Below, one piece after another: positions 25,877-35,355 of a stretch of 64,000 nt of DNA (within the stretch, counting starts at the first letter, position 1; the number at the start of each line of letters is the position of its first letter). Both the position numbers and the translations under genes were made by a program. The DNA lies in the NCBI RefSeq assembly GCF_900112135.1, contig NZ_FOLC01000004.1, positions 1-64,000 on the forward strand, in the 5' to 3' direction. Under the pieces are notes generated by a model. It was not told where the DNA came from and made no database searches. It worked only from the letters and a program-made list of their open reading frames with translations. This DNA is from Collimonas sp. OK412. GTDB taxonomy: Bacteria; Pseudomonadota; Gammaproteobacteria; Burkholderiales; Burkholderiaceae_D.

Positions 25877-26395
25877 ATGGCAAAAATGCAATCGAAAATG
25901 CAAAGCGATAAGCCGGATGATGGCATGCGCGAAAAAATGATCGCGGTCAACCGTGTGACCAAAGTGGTCAAGGGTGGTCGTATCATGGGTTTCGCAGCAT
26001 TGGCTGTTGTTGGTGATGGCGATGGCCGTATCGGCATGGGCAAGGGCAAATCCAAGGAAGTGCCGGTTGCAGTGCAGAAGGCTATGGAAGAAGCCCGTCG
26101 CAAGATGATCAAGGTAACGCTGAAGAACGGTACATTGCAACACGCAATCTCCGGCAAGCACGGCGCCTCATCGGTGCTGATGCTGCCAGCAAAAGACGGT
26201 ACTGGCGTCATCGCCGGCGGTCCAATGCGCGCAATCTTCGAAGTACTGGGTGTGACGAACGTTGTGGCCAAGTCCACTGGTTCGACCAATCCTTACAACA
26301 TGGTTCGTGCTACTTTGAACGGCTTGTCAAAGATGAACACGCCATCGGAAATTGCTGCCAAGCGCGGCAAGTCCGTTGAAGAAATTCTGGGCTAA
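25877..26395 (+). CDS. rpsE: 30S ribosomal protein S5
   Basis: 172 residues, with the double-stranded RNA-binding-like domain [25 protein letters not shown], then [24 protein letters not shown] and [20 protein letters not shown]5 guards decoding accuracy and mRNA entry; the spectinomycin-contact loop VVKGGR is normal. rpmD starts 10 bases later. Confidence 0.98.
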   Translation: MAKMQSKMQSDKPDDGMREKMIAVNRVTKVVKGGRIMGFAALAVVGDGDGRIGMGKGKSKEVPVAVQKAMEEARRKMIKVTLKNGTLQHAISGKHGASSVLMLPAKDGTGVIAGGPMRAIFEVLGVTNVVAKSTGSTNPYNMVRATLNGLSKMNTPSEIAAKRGKSVEEILG

Positions 26396-26405
26396 GGTGA
26401 TCAAA

Positions 26406-26585
26406 ATGACAAAGACTGTAAAAGTACAATTGATCAAGGGTTTGATCGGCACGCGCGAAACTCATCGCGCGACAGTTCGCGGCCTGGGCCTGCGTCGTGT
26501 CAATTCGGTTTCCGAATTGCAAGACACCCCAGCTGTGCGCGGCATGATCAATAAAGTGTCCTATCTTGTGAAAGTGGTGTCGTAA
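26406..26585 (+). CDS. rpmD: 50S ribosomal protein L30
   Basis: 59 residues: [35 protein letters not shown] and [18 protein letters not shown], the complete bacterial L30. A ggtga site lies before ATG 26406. The open frame before it is inside rpsE. rplO follows after 26 bases. Confidence 0.96.
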   Translation: MTKTVKVQLIKGLIGTRETHRATVRGLGLRRVNSVSELQDTPAVRGMINKVSYLVKVVS

Positions 26586-26611
26586 GCTTAGGCTTGCGAA
26601 CGGAGCAAATT

Positions 26612-27043
26612 ATGGAATTGAATACTATTCAACCTGCAGATGGCGCCAAGCATTACAAGCGTCGCGTTGGTCGTGGTATCGGCTCGGGCCTGGGTAAGAC
26701 AGCCGGCCGCGGTCACAAGGGTCAAAAATCGCGTTCGGGCGGTTTCCACAAGGTCGGCTTTGAAGGCGGTCAGATGCCTCTGCAACGTCGTTTGCCAAAA
26801 CGCGGCTTCAAGTCGATGGCAACGCCGTACAAGGCTGAAGTTCGTTTGTCGGACCTGGAAAACCTGCCGGTAACTGAAATCGATATCCTGGTGTTGAAGC
26901 AAGCTGGCGTGATCGGTGAGCTGGCACGCGTGGTACGCGTCATCCTGTCGGGCGAAGTCACCAAGAAGGTAACGCTCAAAGGCTTGATCGCTACTAAGGG
27001 TGCAAAAGCTGCGATTGAAGCGGCGGGCGGATCGGTTGCTTAA
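26612..27043 (+). CDS. rplO: 50S ribosomal protein L15
   Basis: 143 residues: [22 protein letters not shown], then [21 protein letters not shown] and [18 protein letters not shown], the glycine-rich N-terminal extension typical of L15. ATG 26612 has a ggag site; an upstream TTG at 26594 is less likely. secY follows after 34 bases. Confidence 0.97.
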   Translation: MELNTIQPADGAKHYKRRVGRGIGSGLGKTAGRGHKGQKSRSGGFHKVGFEGGQMPLQRRLPKRGFKSMATPYKAEVRLSDLENLPVTEIDILVLKQAGVIGELARVVRVILSGEVTKKVTLKGLIATKGAKAAIEAAGGSVA

Positions 27044-27077
27044 TTTGTCGTTCTAACTCGTAGCAATGGAGCAATAA

Positions 27078-28409
27078 GTGGCGACTTCTCCCCAACTTGC
27101 AAAGAGTGCTGCGAGCGGCTTCCCTTGGGGCCGTCTGTGGTTCTTGCTTGCTGCATTGGTTGTATATCGTATTGGTGCGCATATTCCTGTACCGGGAATT
27201 GACCCATCGCAGTTAGCGCAATTGTTTAAGCAGCACCAGGGCGGCATTTTGGGCATGTTCAACATGTTCTCTGGTGGTGCGTTGTCGCGATTCACCGTGT
27301 TTGCGCTGGGGATCATGCCGTATATCTCGGCTTCGATCGTGATGCAATTGATGTCGATTGTGTCGCCTCAGCTGGAAGCGTTGAAGAAAGAAGGCGAATC
27401 CGGTCGCCGCAAGATTACCCAATACACCCGTTACGGTACGCTGTTGCTGGCGACGTTCCAGGCCCTGGGGATTGCAGTAGCGCTGGAATCGCAACCTGGC
27501 CTGGTGCTGGATGCAGGCTTGGCTTTCCGCTTCACGACAGTTGTGACGCTGGTGACAGGAACGATGTTTTTGATGTGGTTGGGTGAACAGATTACCGAGC
27601 GTGGTCTTGGTAATGGTATCTCGATCATCATTTTTGCAGGTATCGCAGCTGGTTTGCCAAATGCGGTTGGTGGTTTGTTCGGACAGGTAAGTACCGGTTC
27701 CATGAGTGCCTTGTCGGCGATCCTGATTTGTCTGATCGCAGCCGGCGTGACATACCTGGTGGTGTTTATCGAACGCGGCCAGCGCAAGATCCTGGTGAAT
27801 TATGCCAAGCGTCAAGTAGGCAACAAGATTTATGGCGGTCAAAGCAGTCATTTGCCGCTGAAGCTGAATATGGCTGGTGTAATTCCTCCAATCTTTGCTT
27901 CCTCGATCATCTTGTTTCCTGCGACAATCACGAGTTGGTTTACTTCCGGTGATTCAACCAATCCGGTGGTCAACTTCCTGAAGGATATGGCGGCTTCACT
28001 GGCGCCAGGCGAGCCGATTCATGCTTTGCTGTATGCGATTGCGATTGTATTCTTCTGCTTTTTCTACACTGCGCTGGTATTCAACAGCAAGGAAACAGCA
28101 GACAACCTGAAGAAAAGCGGCGCGTTTGTGCCGGGGATTCGTCCAGGTGAACAGACAGCACGTTATATCGACAAGATCTTGATGCGTTTGACTCTGGTTG
28201 GCGCGGTCTATATCACGGTAGTGTGTCTGGTTCCGGAATTCTTGATCGCTCGCTGGAAGGTACCGTTCTATTTTGGTGGTACATCGCTGTTGATTATCGT
28301 AGTGGTCACCATGGACTTCATGGCGCAGGTACAGAATTACGTGATGTCGCAGCAATATGATTCGCTGCTGCGTAAGGCAAATTTCAAGGGCGGCGTTTCG
28401 ACGCGGTAA
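27078..28409 (+). CDS. secY: protein translocase subunit SecY
   Basis: 443 residues, starting with GTG at 27078 after a ggag site. It is the channel of the Sec translocon, with ten membrane segments. It shows the plug-region [36 protein letters not shown], and the cytoplasmic loops [15 protein letters not shown] and [16 protein letters not shown] needed for SecA and ribosome contact. Its place between rplO and infA is standard for the spc operon. Confidence 0.98.
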   Translation: MATSPQLAKSAASGFPWGRLWFLLAALVVYRIGAHIPVPGIDPSQLAQLFKQHQGGILGMFNMFSGGALSRFTVFALGIMPYISASIVMQLMSIVSPQLEALKKEGESGRRKITQYTRYGTLLLATFQALGIAVALESQPGLVLDAGLAFRFTTVVTLVTGTMFLMWLGEQITERGLGNGISIIIFAGIAAGLPNAVGGLFGQVSTGSMSALSAILICLIAAGVTYLVVFIERGQRKILVNYAKRQVGNKIYGGQSSHLPLKLNMAGVIPPIFASSIILFPATITSWFTSGDSTNPVVNFLKDMAASLAPGEPIHALLYAIAIVFFCFFYTALVFNSKETADNLKKSGAFVPGIRPGEQTARYIDKILMRLTLVGAVYITVVCLVPEFLIARWKVPFYFGGTSLLIIVVVTMDFMAQVQNYVMSQQYDSLLRKANFKGGVSTR

Positions 28410-28444
28410 GTTGAGATGAACGACCAGAGGAACCAGTAGACCGA

Positions 28445-28663
28445 ATGGCAAAAGACGACGTTATCCAGATGCAAGGCGAGATTCTTGAGAATCTCCCCAA
28501 TGCAACATTTAGAGTCAAGTTGGAAAACGGACATATCGTCCTCGGTCATATTTCTGGCAAGATGCGCATGAACTATATTCGTATCCTGCCAGGAGATAAG
28601 GTGACAGTGGAATTGACACCTTATGATTTAAGCCGGGCACGGATTGTGTTCCGTACCAAGTAA
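28445..28663 (+). CDS. infA: translation initiation factor IF-1
   Basis: 72 residues, an OB fold: [40 protein letters not shown] and [23 protein letters not shown]-1 occupies the A site during initiation. The gene lies between secY and rpmJ, as in many betaproteobacteria. The ribosome site is weak (agagga, 12 bases upstream). Confidence 0.97.
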   Translation: MAKDDVIQMQGEILENLPNATFRVKLENGHIVLGHISGKMRMNYIRILPGDKVTVELTPYDLSRARIVFRTK

Positions 28664-28688
28664 CTTTTAGTATAGAAAGAAGACGAAA

Positions 28689-28802
28689 ATGAAAGTGCTC
28701 GCATCAGTCAAGCGGATCTGCCGCAACTGTAAGATCATTAAGCGCAAAGGCGTAGTTCGCGTCATTTGTACGGAACCGCGCCATAAACAGCGCCAAGGTT
28801 AA
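28689..28802 (+). CDS. rpmJ: 50S ribosomal protein L36
   Basis: 37 residues, too short for routine ORF calling: [20 protein letters not shown], ending [13 protein letters not shown]. The zinc ribbon is Cys11, Cys14, Cys27 and His32 (CRNC, then C.EPRH), so this is the zinc-binding type. An aagaaga site precedes the ATG. It sits 25 bases after infA and 27 before rpsM. Confidence 0.97.
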   Translation: MKVLASVKRICRNCKIIKRKGVVRVICTEPRHKQRQG

Positions 28803-28829
28803 TTAACGTTATTGATCGAGGAATAACGA

Positions 28830-29195
28830 ATGGCACGTATTGCAGGGGTCAACATCCCCAATCATCAGCACACCGTCATCGGCTTGACAGCCATCTACGG
28901 TGTTGGCCGCCCACGCGCACAAGAAATTTGCGAGAGCACGGGTATTTTGACTACGAAGAAGATCAAAGATCTCGACGATAACGAGCTGGAAAAGCTGCGC
29001 GACGAAATTGCAAAATTCGTCGTCGAAGGTGACCTGCGTCGTGAACTGTCGATGAACATCAAGCGTTTGATGGATCTGGGTTGCTATCGTGGTATGCGTC
29101 ACCGTAAAGGCTTGCCTTGCCGTGGCCAACGTACTCGTACCAATGCTCGTACCCGCAAGGGCCCGCGCAAAGCCGCTCAATCGCTGAAGAAATAA
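28830..29195 (+). CDS. rpsM: 30S ribosomal protein S13
   Basis: 121 residues: [26 protein letters not shown] (in parts), the helix-two-turn-helix region, and a basic C-tail [16 protein letters not shown] that reaches the P-site tRNA. It is the first alpha-operon gene. The aggaa site is 7 bases from the ATG. Confidence 0.98.
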   Translation: MARIAGVNIPNHQHTVIGLTAIYGVGRPRAQEICESTGILTTKKIKDLDDNELEKLRDEIAKFVVEGDLRRELSMNIKRLMDLGCYRGMRHRKGLPCRGQRTRTNARTRKGPRKAAQSLKK

Positions 29196-29201
29196 TTAAG
29201 C

Positions 29202-29219
29202 TGCCACGCTTCCGTGGCA
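29202..29219 (+). promoter_or_regulatory. small hairpin between rpsM and rpsK
   Basis: tgccacg (29202-29208) pairs with cgtggca (29213-29219) around a cttc loop. There is no T-run. It may be an RNA-processing or regulatory structure in the 63-base gap. Confidence 0.4.
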
Positions 29220-29258
29220 ACTGATTGTTCTTAGGTAGTCGGATTCAAGGAAATTATT

Positions 29259-29663
29259 ATGGCAAAGTCCCCAAATAACGCCGCAGCAGCACGTGTGCGT
29301 AAAAAAGTTAAAAAGAACGTTGCTGAAGGCATCGCGCACATCCACGCGTCTTTCAACAACACCATCATCACGATTACCGATCGTCAAGGTAACGCGTTGT
29401 CGTGGGCGACATCTGGTGGCGCTGGCTTTAAAGGCTCCCGCAAGTCGACTCCATTTGCAGCGCAGGTTGCAGCCGAAGCCGCTGGTAAAGTGGCTGTGGA
29501 ATGTGGCGTGAAGAACCTGGAAGTTCGCATCAAGGGCCCAGGCCCAGGTCGCGAATCCGCGGTTCGTGCATTGAACAACCTGGGCATCAAGATCACCCAG
29601 ATTCAAGATGTCACTCCAGTACCGCATAACGGCTGCCGCCCACCTAAGCGTCGTCGTATCTAA
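29259..29663 (+). CDS. rpsK: 30S ribosomal protein S11
   Basis: 134 residues: [60 protein letters not shown] and the end [17 protein letters not shown]. The Asn-Gly pair near the C-terminus is the known isoaspartate site of S11. The gene is followed by a terminator-like hairpin at 29710. Confidence 0.98.
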   Translation: MAKSPNNAAAARVRKKVKKNVAEGIAHIHASFNNTIITITDRQGNALSWATSGGAGFKGSRKSTPFAAQVAAEAAGKVAVECGVKNLEVRIKGPGPGRESAVRALNNLGIKITQIQDVTPVPHNGCRPPKRRRI

Positions 29664-29709
29664 ATCGATTCTGATTGTCGCTGCTGCCTGCAGTAGCGAT
29701 TGCAAGTTG

Positions 29710-29740
29710 CCCGCCAATGACCTTGGCGGGTTTTGTTCTT
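29710..29740 (+). terminator. intrinsic terminator or attenuator between rpsK and rpsD
   Basis: cccgccaa (29710-29717) pairs perfectly with ttggcggg (29723-29730), followed by ttttgttctt. It has all features of a Rho-independent terminator yet lies inside the alpha operon, so partial read-through or a separate rpsD promoter in the next 100 bases is implied. Confidence 0.75.
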
Positions 29741-29842
29741 AAGCCCACTGTCTGGTTGAAAGCAAACCGGACTAGCGCCAGGTCGGTTGTCGACCGCAAA
29801 AGGCAGTAATGTCTCGGCGTCATATTTTTAAAAGGAAACATC

Positions 29843-30466
29843 GTGGCACGTTATATCGGACCTAAAGCAAAACTCTCCCGCCGTGAAGGTACGGATCTGT
29901 TCCTGAAGAGCGCACGCCGCTCGCTGGATTCCAAGTGCAAACTGGATTCCAAGCCAGGTCAGCATGGCCGCACATCGGGCGCACGTACCTCCGACTACGG
30001 CAACCAATTGCGCGAAAAGCAAAAGGTCAAGCGTATGTACGGCATCCTGGAACGCCAGTTCCGCCGTTATTTCGCTGAAGCGGACCGTCGCAAGGGCAAC
30101 ACCGGCGAAACATTGCTGCGTTTGCTGGAAGCGCGTCTGGACAACGTTGTTTACCGTATGGGTTTCGGTTCGACCCGTGCTGAAGGCCGTCAATTGGTCT
30201 CGCACAAGGCGTTCACCGTCAACGGCAACGTGGTCAACATCGCGTCTTACCAAGTGAAGCCAGGCGACGTTGTTGCCGTCCGCGAAAAAGCCAAGAAGCA
30301 AGTGCGTATCGTTGAAGCTCTGTCGCTGGCAGAACAAGGCGGCATGCCATCGTGGGTTTCGGTCGATGCGAAGAAAATGGAAGGTACTTTCAAGTCCCTG
30401 CCAGACCGCAACGAAATCGCCAACGATGTCAACGAATCGCTGATCGTCGAACTGTACTCGCGTTAA
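29843..30466 (+). CDS. rpsD: 30S ribosomal protein S4
   Basis: 207 residues: [40 protein letters not shown], and the S4 RNA-binding domain [31 protein letters not shown] (in parts). It starts 16S assembly. In E. coli S4 also represses the alpha operon. Here it is bracketed by two terminator-like hairpins, so its dose could be set separately from rpsM-rpsK. An aaagga site precedes the ATG. Confidence 0.98.
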   Translation: MARYIGPKAKLSRREGTDLFLKSARRSLDSKCKLDSKPGQHGRTSGARTSDYGNQLREKQKVKRMYGILERQFRRYFAEADRRKGNTGETLLRLLEARLDNVVYRMGFGSTRAEGRQLVSHKAFTVNGNVVNIASYQVKPGDVVAVREKAKKQVRIVEALSLAEQGGMPSWVSVDAKKMEGTFKSLPDRNEIANDVNESLIVELYSR

Positions 30467-30480
30467 TTTCAGTTTTTCCG

Positions 30481-30520
30481 GCCCTGCCCGCAGTCATATT
30501 TTCCGCAGGCGGGGCTTTTT
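30481..30520 (+). terminator. intrinsic terminator between rpsD and rpoA
   Basis: gccctgcccgc (30481-30491) pairs with gcaggcggggc (30505-30515), with one G-U and one mismatch, then ttttt. It is a second terminator-like element inside the alpha operon; rpoA would need read-through or its own promoter in the 100 bases that follow. Confidence 0.75.
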
Positions 30521-30620
30521 CATCAGGGTGGCGCCGGCAATCTTCAGGATTATCGGCGGCGCCCTTAATGCCATCAGCCTTATCGGTGTAACGAGCCGAG
30601 GGTATTGAAAAGGACATTTC

Positions 30621-31598
30621 ATGCAAAACAGCTTGTTGAAGCCACGTATTATCGAAGTAGAAGCACTGGGTGCCGGCCACGCTAAAGTCGTGATGGAACC
30701 GTTTGAACGTGGTTACGGCCACACCCTGGGCAATGCGCTGCGCCGCGTGCTGCTGTCGTCGATGGTTGGCTACGCGCCGACTGAAGTGACGATCGCCGGC
30801 GTGGTTCACGAATACTCGTCGCTCGACGGCGTGCAGGAAGACGTAGTCGATATCCTGCTGAACCTGAAGGGTGTCGTATTCAAGCTGCATAACCGTGACG
30901 AAGTCACGCTGACCTTGAAAAAAGATGGCGAAGGCGCAGTCCTGGCTTCCGACATCGACCTGCCGCATGACGTCGAACTGGTCAATCCGGAACACGTGAT
31001 TGCCCACCTGACAGCCGGTGGCGCACTCGACATGCAGATCAAGGTTGAAAAAGGCCGTGGTTACGTGCCCGGCAACGTCCGTCGCTTGACGGAAGATGCC
31101 AACAAGACCATCGGTCGCATCATCCTGGACGCATCGTTCTCGCCGGTCCGCCGTGTTTCCTACGCTGTTGAATCGGCGCGTGTGGAGCAGCGTACCGACC
31201 TGGACAAGCTGGTCATCAACATTGAAACCAATGGCGTGATCACTCCGGAAGAAGCGATTCGCCAATCGGCGCGTGTGCTGGTTGACCAGCTGAACGTGTT
31301 CGCTGCGCTGGAAGGCACCGAAGCTGCTGCCGAAGCTCCATCGCGCGCACCGCAAGTCGATCCGATCCTGTTGCGCCCGGTAGACGACCTGGAACTGACA
31401 GTACGTTCGGCGAACTGCCTGAAAGCAGAAAACATTTACTACATTGGCGATCTGATCCAGCGTAGCGAAAATGAACTGCTGAAGACGCCAAACCTGGGCC
31501 GCAAGTCCTTGAACGAAATCAAGGAAGTCCTGGCGTCCCGTGGCCTGACACTGGGCATGAAGCTGGAAAACTGGCCGCCTGCAGGCCTGGAAAAGTAA
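30621..31598 (+). CDS. rpoA: DNA-directed RNA polymerase subunit alpha
   Basis: 325 residues. The N-terminal assembly domain shows [18 protein letters not shown] and [16 protein letters not shown] linker rich in Ala, Glu and Pro sits near 235-245. The C-terminal domain that contacts UP elements and activators includes [22 protein letters not shown] and [19 protein letters not shown]. An aaagga site precedes the ATG. rplQ follows after 185 bases, a longer gap than usual. Confidence 0.98.
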   Translation: MQNSLLKPRIIEVEALGAGHAKVVMEPFERGYGHTLGNALRRVLLSSMVGYAPTEVTIAGVVHEYSSLDGVQEDVVDILLNLKGVVFKLHNRDEVTLTLKKDGEGAVLASDIDLPHDVELVNPEHVIAHLTAGGALDMQIKVEKGRGYVPGNVRRLTEDANKTIGRIILDASFSPVRRVSYAVESARVEQRTDLDKLVINIETNGVITPEEAIRQSARVLVDQLNVFAALEGTEAAAEAPSRAPQVDPILLRPVDDLELTVRSANCLKAENIYYIGDLIQRSENELLKTPNLGRKSLNEIKEVLASRGLTLGMKLENWPPAGLEK

Positions 31599-31601
31599 TA
31601 T

Positions 31602-31630
31602 TTGTTGTTCAGCCCGGGGTGGGATAGAAT
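31602..31630 (+). promoter_or_regulatory. candidate promoter for rplQ
   Basis: TTGTTG (31602-31607), a 17-base spacer and TAGAAT (31625-31630) lie just after the rpoA stop. The long rpoA-rplQ gap (185 bp) supports a separate start. The match to consensus is moderate. Confidence 0.4.
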
Positions 31631-31783
31631 CTCGCCCTTGGGCCGCGCTCCTGAGCGAGTTTTACCGGTTCCACCCTTGTTGTATTCATTGTTGTACTTA
31701 ATTTCAACCGGCCCGCGACCCAGGCAACATGCCGAAGTCGATCGAAGAGCTGGATGTAAACTCAAAAACTGAAAGGAATTACC

Positions 31784-32179
31784 ATGCGTCACCGTCACGG
31801 CCTCCGTAAATTAAATCGTACTTCTTCCCACCGCCTCGCCATGTTGCGCAACATGACTGTTTCGCTGCTGCGCCACGAAGCAATCAAGACCACATTGCCG
31901 AAGGCAAAAGAACTGCGTCGCGTGATCGAACCGATCCTGACACTGGGCAAGACCGACACACTGGCGAACAAGCGCCTGGCATTCGCCCGTCTGCGTGACC
32001 GCGAAATGGTCCTGAAGCTGTTTGCTGAACTGGGCCCACGTTACGCAAATCGTAACGGCGGCTACCTGCGCATCCTGAAAATGGGTTTCCGCGTTGGCGA
32101 TAACGCTCCAATGGCTTACATCGAGCTGCTGGACCGTCCTGAAATCAGCGATGCTGCTGATGTACCGACAGCTGACTAA
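31784..32179 (+). CDS. rplQ: 50S ribosomal protein L17
   Basis: 131 residues: [44 protein letters not shown] and [27 protein letters not shown] (in parts). It closes the ribosomal cluster and is followed 50 bases later by a strong terminator. An aaagg site precedes the ATG. Confidence 0.98.
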   Translation: MRHRHGLRKLNRTSSHRLAMLRNMTVSLLRHEAIKTTLPKAKELRRVIEPILTLGKTDTLANKRLAFARLRDREMVLKLFAELGPRYANRNGGYLRILKMGFRVGDNAPMAYIELLDRPEISDAADVPTAD

Positions 32180-32227
32180 GCTAGTCAACTCAGTTAGCTA
32201 ACTTAACCAGCTCAGCTGCGTTAAAAT

Positions 32228-32255
32228 CAAAAGCCAGGCCTAGCCTGGCTTTTTT
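32228..32255 (+). terminator. intrinsic terminator after rplQ
   Basis: caaaagccaggc (32228-32239) pairs with gcctggctttt (32243-32253) over a 3-base loop, with a run of six Ts. It marks the end of the S10-spc-alpha cluster. Confidence 0.92.
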
Positions 32256-32338
32256 GCGTTTTGCGCGCCATTCCCTGGCCCTGCGCCATGATATTGAATC
32301 GCGGCGCCGGTTGTAAGGATCACCTTGGGGAATCGACT

Positions 32339-32671
32339 ATGTCAGATGCCTTGCTTATACTCACCAACTTGCCGGATGCGGCCAGCGCACAAGCGCTGGC
32401 ACGGCAGCTGGTAGAACGAAAACTGGCAGCTTGTGTCAATATCCTGCCAGCCGTGCAAGCGGTGTATCGCTGGCAAGGCGTGGTGGAGCAGGCCAGCGAA
32501 GCGACTTTGCTGATCAAGACCGCCGCCGCTCGCTACGCGGAGCTGGAGGCTGCAATCAAGGCGGCCCACCCGTACGCGTTGCCGGAAATAATTGCCTTGC
32601 CGATCGTGGCCGGTTTGCCGGCCTACCTGGACTGGATTACTGCAGAAACCCAAAAGGACGTGAATGTTTAA
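32339..32671 (+). CDS. cutA: divalent cation tolerance protein CutA
   Basis: 110 residues, a small trimeric ferredoxin-like-fold protein linked to copper tolerance. Signature segments are LLILTNLPDAASAQALARQLVERKLAACVNILP (in parts), QAVYRWQG, LLIKTAAARYAELEAAIKAAHPY and PEIIALPI. I chose ATG 32339; the open frame before it lacks similarity. It overlaps the start of dsbD by 8 bases, the same cutA-dsbD pairing known in E. coli. Confidence 0.94.
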   Translation: MSDALLILTNLPDAASAQALARQLVERKLAACVNILPAVQAVYRWQGVVEQASEATLLIKTAAARYAELEAAIKAAHPYALPEIIALPIVAGLPAYLDWITAETQKDVNV

Positions 32672-34505
32672 GTACCTTGTTAAGCACATTAGGCAATTGT
32701 CCCTGTTGTTTGCCATGATGTTCGCGCTGTGCCTGGCGCATGCCGAGGAAGACGACTACCTGGCGCCGGAAGTGGCGTTCAAGTTTTCAGCGCGCATGGC
32801 CGATGCCAAGACAGCCGAAGTGACCTACGCGATTGCCGACGGCTATTACATGTATCGCGAGCGTTTCCATTTCAAGGCTGAAGGCGCCACGCTGGGCGAA
32901 CCGCAGATCCCCGCCGGCACGGTCAAGTTCGACCAGACCTTCAACAAGAATGTCGAGACCTATCATCACAGCGTGACCATCCGCCTGCCGGTCGAGGCAA
33001 ACGGCAGCTTCACGCTGATTTCCACCGGCCAGGGCTGCGCCGACAAGGGGCTGTGCTATCCGCCCATGGATTCGAACATCAGCCTGTCTACCACCGGCGG
33101 CAGCTCCACAGGCGGCCTGTTGAGCGCGATGGGTATCGCGAAAGGCAGCAGCGCCATCGATACGCCGGTCGCAGGCGGTAATGCCTCTGCGGCCGCCGTA
33201 CAGGCGCCTGGGAGCGTGATTCCATCCGCTCCCGCCGATACCGAGAGCGGCCGCATCGAATCATCGCTGAAGGGCGGCAAACTGCTGGTGATCATGCCGC
33301 TGTTCCTGCTGCTGGGCCTGGGGCTCGCCTTCACGCCCTGCGTCCTGCCCATGGTGCCTATCCTGTCGTCGATCATTGTCGGCGAAGGCACCAAGGTCAG
33401 CCGCGGCCGCGGTTTCCTGCTTTCAGTGACCTATGCGCTAGGGATGGCGCTGGTCTACACCGCGCTGGGCGTTGCAGCCGGCCTGGCTGGCGAAGGCCTG
33501 GCCGCCACTTTGCAGAATCCGTGGGTATTGTCGGCGTTCGCTTTGCTGATGGTGCTGATGTCGCTATCCATGTTCGGTTTCTATGAGCTGCAACTGCCGG
33601 CGGCTTTCCAGACCAGGCTGACGCAAGCCTCCGGCCAGCAATCGGCCGGCAAGCTGATTGGCGTGTTTGTGATGGGCGCGATTTCGGCATTGATTGTCGG
33701 ACCGTGCGTGGCAGCCCCGCTGGCCGGCGCCTTGGTGTACATCAGCCAGACCCGTGACGTAGTGGTTGGCGGCAGCGCGCTGTTTGCGATGGCGGTCGGC
33801 ATGAGCGTGCCGCTGGTGCTGGTCGGCATTTCCGCCGGTTCCCTGCTACCGCGCGCCGGCGCCTGGATGGAATCGGTAAAGCGTTTCTTTGGCGTGCTGA
33901 TGCTGGCAGTGGCGTTATGGATGGTGGCGCCGGTGATGCCGGCGCTGGCGCAGATTCTGGGCTGGGCCGCGCTGGGCATAGGCTACGGCGCATACCTGCT
34001 GTGGGGTAAATCGTCGGCCTGGTTCGCCAAGGCATTCGGCGTGGTGTTCATGGTGTGCGGCGTGGTGCAGCTGGTCGGCGGCATCAGCGGCGGGCGCGAT
34101 GTGCTGGCGCCGTTGGCGCACCTGGGTGGAGCGCAGCAAAGCGCGCATACGCAATTTGTCCGAGTCAAATCAGTGGCCGAACTGGATGCTGCCCTGGCAC
34201 AGACCAACGGCAAGCCGGCATTGCTGGATTTTTATGCGGACTGGTGCGTGTCGTGCAAGGAAATGGAAAAACTCACGTTCACCGACCCGCGCGTGCAAGC
34301 GCGCTTCGGCGAAATGATTTTGCTGCAAATCGACGTCACGGCCAACAACGCGGACGACAAGGCCATGCTCAAGCGCTTTAATCTGTTTGGACCGCCAGGC
34401 ATCATATTGTTTGACGGACAGGGACAGGAAGTCCCTCGCGGACGCGTCATCGGTTACCAGAACGCCGATAAGTTCCTGCAATCATTATCGGTGCTGGATA
34501 GCTGA
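32664..34505 (+). CDS. dsbD: thiol:disulfide interchange protein DsbD
   Basis: 613 residues. It passes electrons from cytoplasmic thioredoxin across the inner membrane to periplasmic reductases, and so supports cytochrome c maturation. A signal peptide ends near AHA (27). The N-terminal periplasmic domain has a Cys pair in GQGCADKGLCYPP (about 126-132). Eight membrane segments contain TPCVLPM and GPCVAAP. The C-terminal thioredoxin-like domain has DWCVSCK. All three redox pairs are present. It is translationally coupled to cutA; System II cytochrome c assembly genes lie 9 kb away. Confidence 0.95.
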   Translation: MFKYLVKHIRQLSLLFAMMFALCLAHAEEDDYLAPEVAFKFSARMADAKTAEVTYAIADGYYMYRERFHFKAEGATLGEPQIPAGTVKFDQTFNKNVETYHHSVTIRLPVEANGSFTLISTGQGCADKGLCYPPMDSNISLSTTGGSSTGGLLSAMGIAKGSSAIDTPVAGGNASAAAVQAPGSVIPSAPADTESGRIESSLKGGKLLVIMPLFLLLGLGLAFTPCVLPMVPILSSIIVGEGTKVSRGRGFLLSVTYALGMALVYTALGVAAGLAGEGLAATLQNPWVLSAFALLMVLMSLSMFGFYELQLPAAFQTRLTQASGQQSAGKLIGVFVMGAISALIVGPCVAAPLAGALVYISQTRDVVVGGSALFAMAVGMSVPLVLVGISAGSLLPRAGAWMESVKRFFGVLMLAVALWMVAPVMPALAQILGWAALGIGYGAYLLWGKSSAWFAKAFGVVFMVCGVVQLVGGISGGRDVLAPLAHLGGAQQSAHTQFVRVKSVAELDAALAQTNGKPALLDFYADWCVSCKEMEKLTFTDPRVQARFGEMILLQIDVTANNADDKAMLKRFNLFGPPGIILFDGQGQEVPRGRVIGYQNADKFLQSLSVLDS

Positions 34506-34563
34506 TCGCTATGCCTACTCATTTGTATCCAACCTGCGGTTATGTAGATAGTAGATAAAATTC

Positions 34564-34592
34564 TTTAAGCTGTGGCTGCGACAGGGTATAGT
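34564..34592 (+). promoter_or_regulatory. candidate promoter of the peroxiredoxin gene
   Basis: TTTAAG (34564-34569), 17 bases, TATAGT (34587-34592), 50 bases before the peroxiredoxin ATG. The -35 match is weak; no OxyR site was identified. Confidence 0.35.
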
Positions 34593-34641
34593 TTTAGTTC
34601 GATGTTTTCGCAATTCCCCATGCAATCCAAAGGAGACTGAA

Positions 34642-35283
34642 ATGACTTTACGCCTTGGCGACGTCGCCCCCGATTTTGAGCAGGACTCATCGCTCGGCAA
34701 GATCAATTTCTATGACTGGGCCGGCGATTCGTGGGTGGTGCTGTTTTCCCATCCGGCTGACTTTACGCCGGTCTGCACCACTGAACTCGGCCTGACTTCC
34801 AAATTGAAATCGCAGTTTGAACAGCGCGGCGTGAAAGTGATCGCGCTGTCTGTGGATCCTGCCGACAAGCATCAGGAATGGATCAAGGACATCAACGAAA
34901 CGCAGAACACCGTGGTTGGTTTCCCGATCATCGCCGATGCCGACCGCAAGGTGTCGGAACTGTATGACCTGATCCATCCGAATGCCAGCGCAACGGCGAC
35001 TGTGCGTTCGCTGTTCGTGATCGATCCGGCCAAGAAAGTGCGCCTGACCATTACCTATCCAGCCAGCACCGGCCGCAATTTCGACGAGATCCTGCGCGTC
35101 ATCGACTCCCTGCAGCTGACCGATAATTATTCGGTCGCCACGCCAGGAAACTGGAAAGATGGGGAGGATGTCGTGATCGTGCCATCGCTGCAGGACCCCG
35201 AGGTACTGAAGCAGAAATTCCCTAAGGGTTACAAGGCGATCCGCCCTTATCTGCGCTTGACTCCGCAGCCGAACCGCGACTGA
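34642..35283 (+). CDS. 1-Cys peroxiredoxin (Prx6 type)
   Basis: 213 residues. It reduces hydrogen and organic peroxides. The peroxidatic Cys45 lies in HPADFTPVCTTELG. The long C-terminal part, with PASTGRNFDEILRVIDSLQLTD, TPGNWKDGEDVVI and FPKGYKAIRPYLRLTPQP, is typical of the Prx6 group rather than AhpC, and no resolving Cys is present. A perfect aaggag site precedes the ATG. It is a single gene between its own promoter region and a strong terminator. Confidence 0.93.
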   Translation: MTLRLGDVAPDFEQDSSLGKINFYDWAGDSWVVLFSHPADFTPVCTTELGLTSKLKSQFEQRGVKVIALSVDPADKHQEWIKDINETQNTVVGFPIIADADRKVSELYDLIHPNASATATVRSLFVIDPAKKVRLTITYPASTGRNFDEILRVIDSLQLTDNYSVATPGNWKDGEDVVIVPSLQDPEVLKQKFPKGYKAIRPYLRLTPQPNRD

Positions 35284-35308
35284 TCCTGCCGCCGGTCCAG
35301 ATGCCGAA

Positions 35309-35337
35309 AAAAAGCCCCGTCGAGAACGGGGCTTTTT
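35309..35337. terminator. bidirectional terminator between peroxiredoxin and corA
   Basis: aaaaagccccgt (35309-35320) pairs perfectly with acggggcttttt (35326-35337) over a 5-base loop. A- and T-runs on either side let it serve the two convergent genes. Confidence 0.88.
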
Positions 35338-35355
35338 ATTGCGGGAGGCGGCTTC

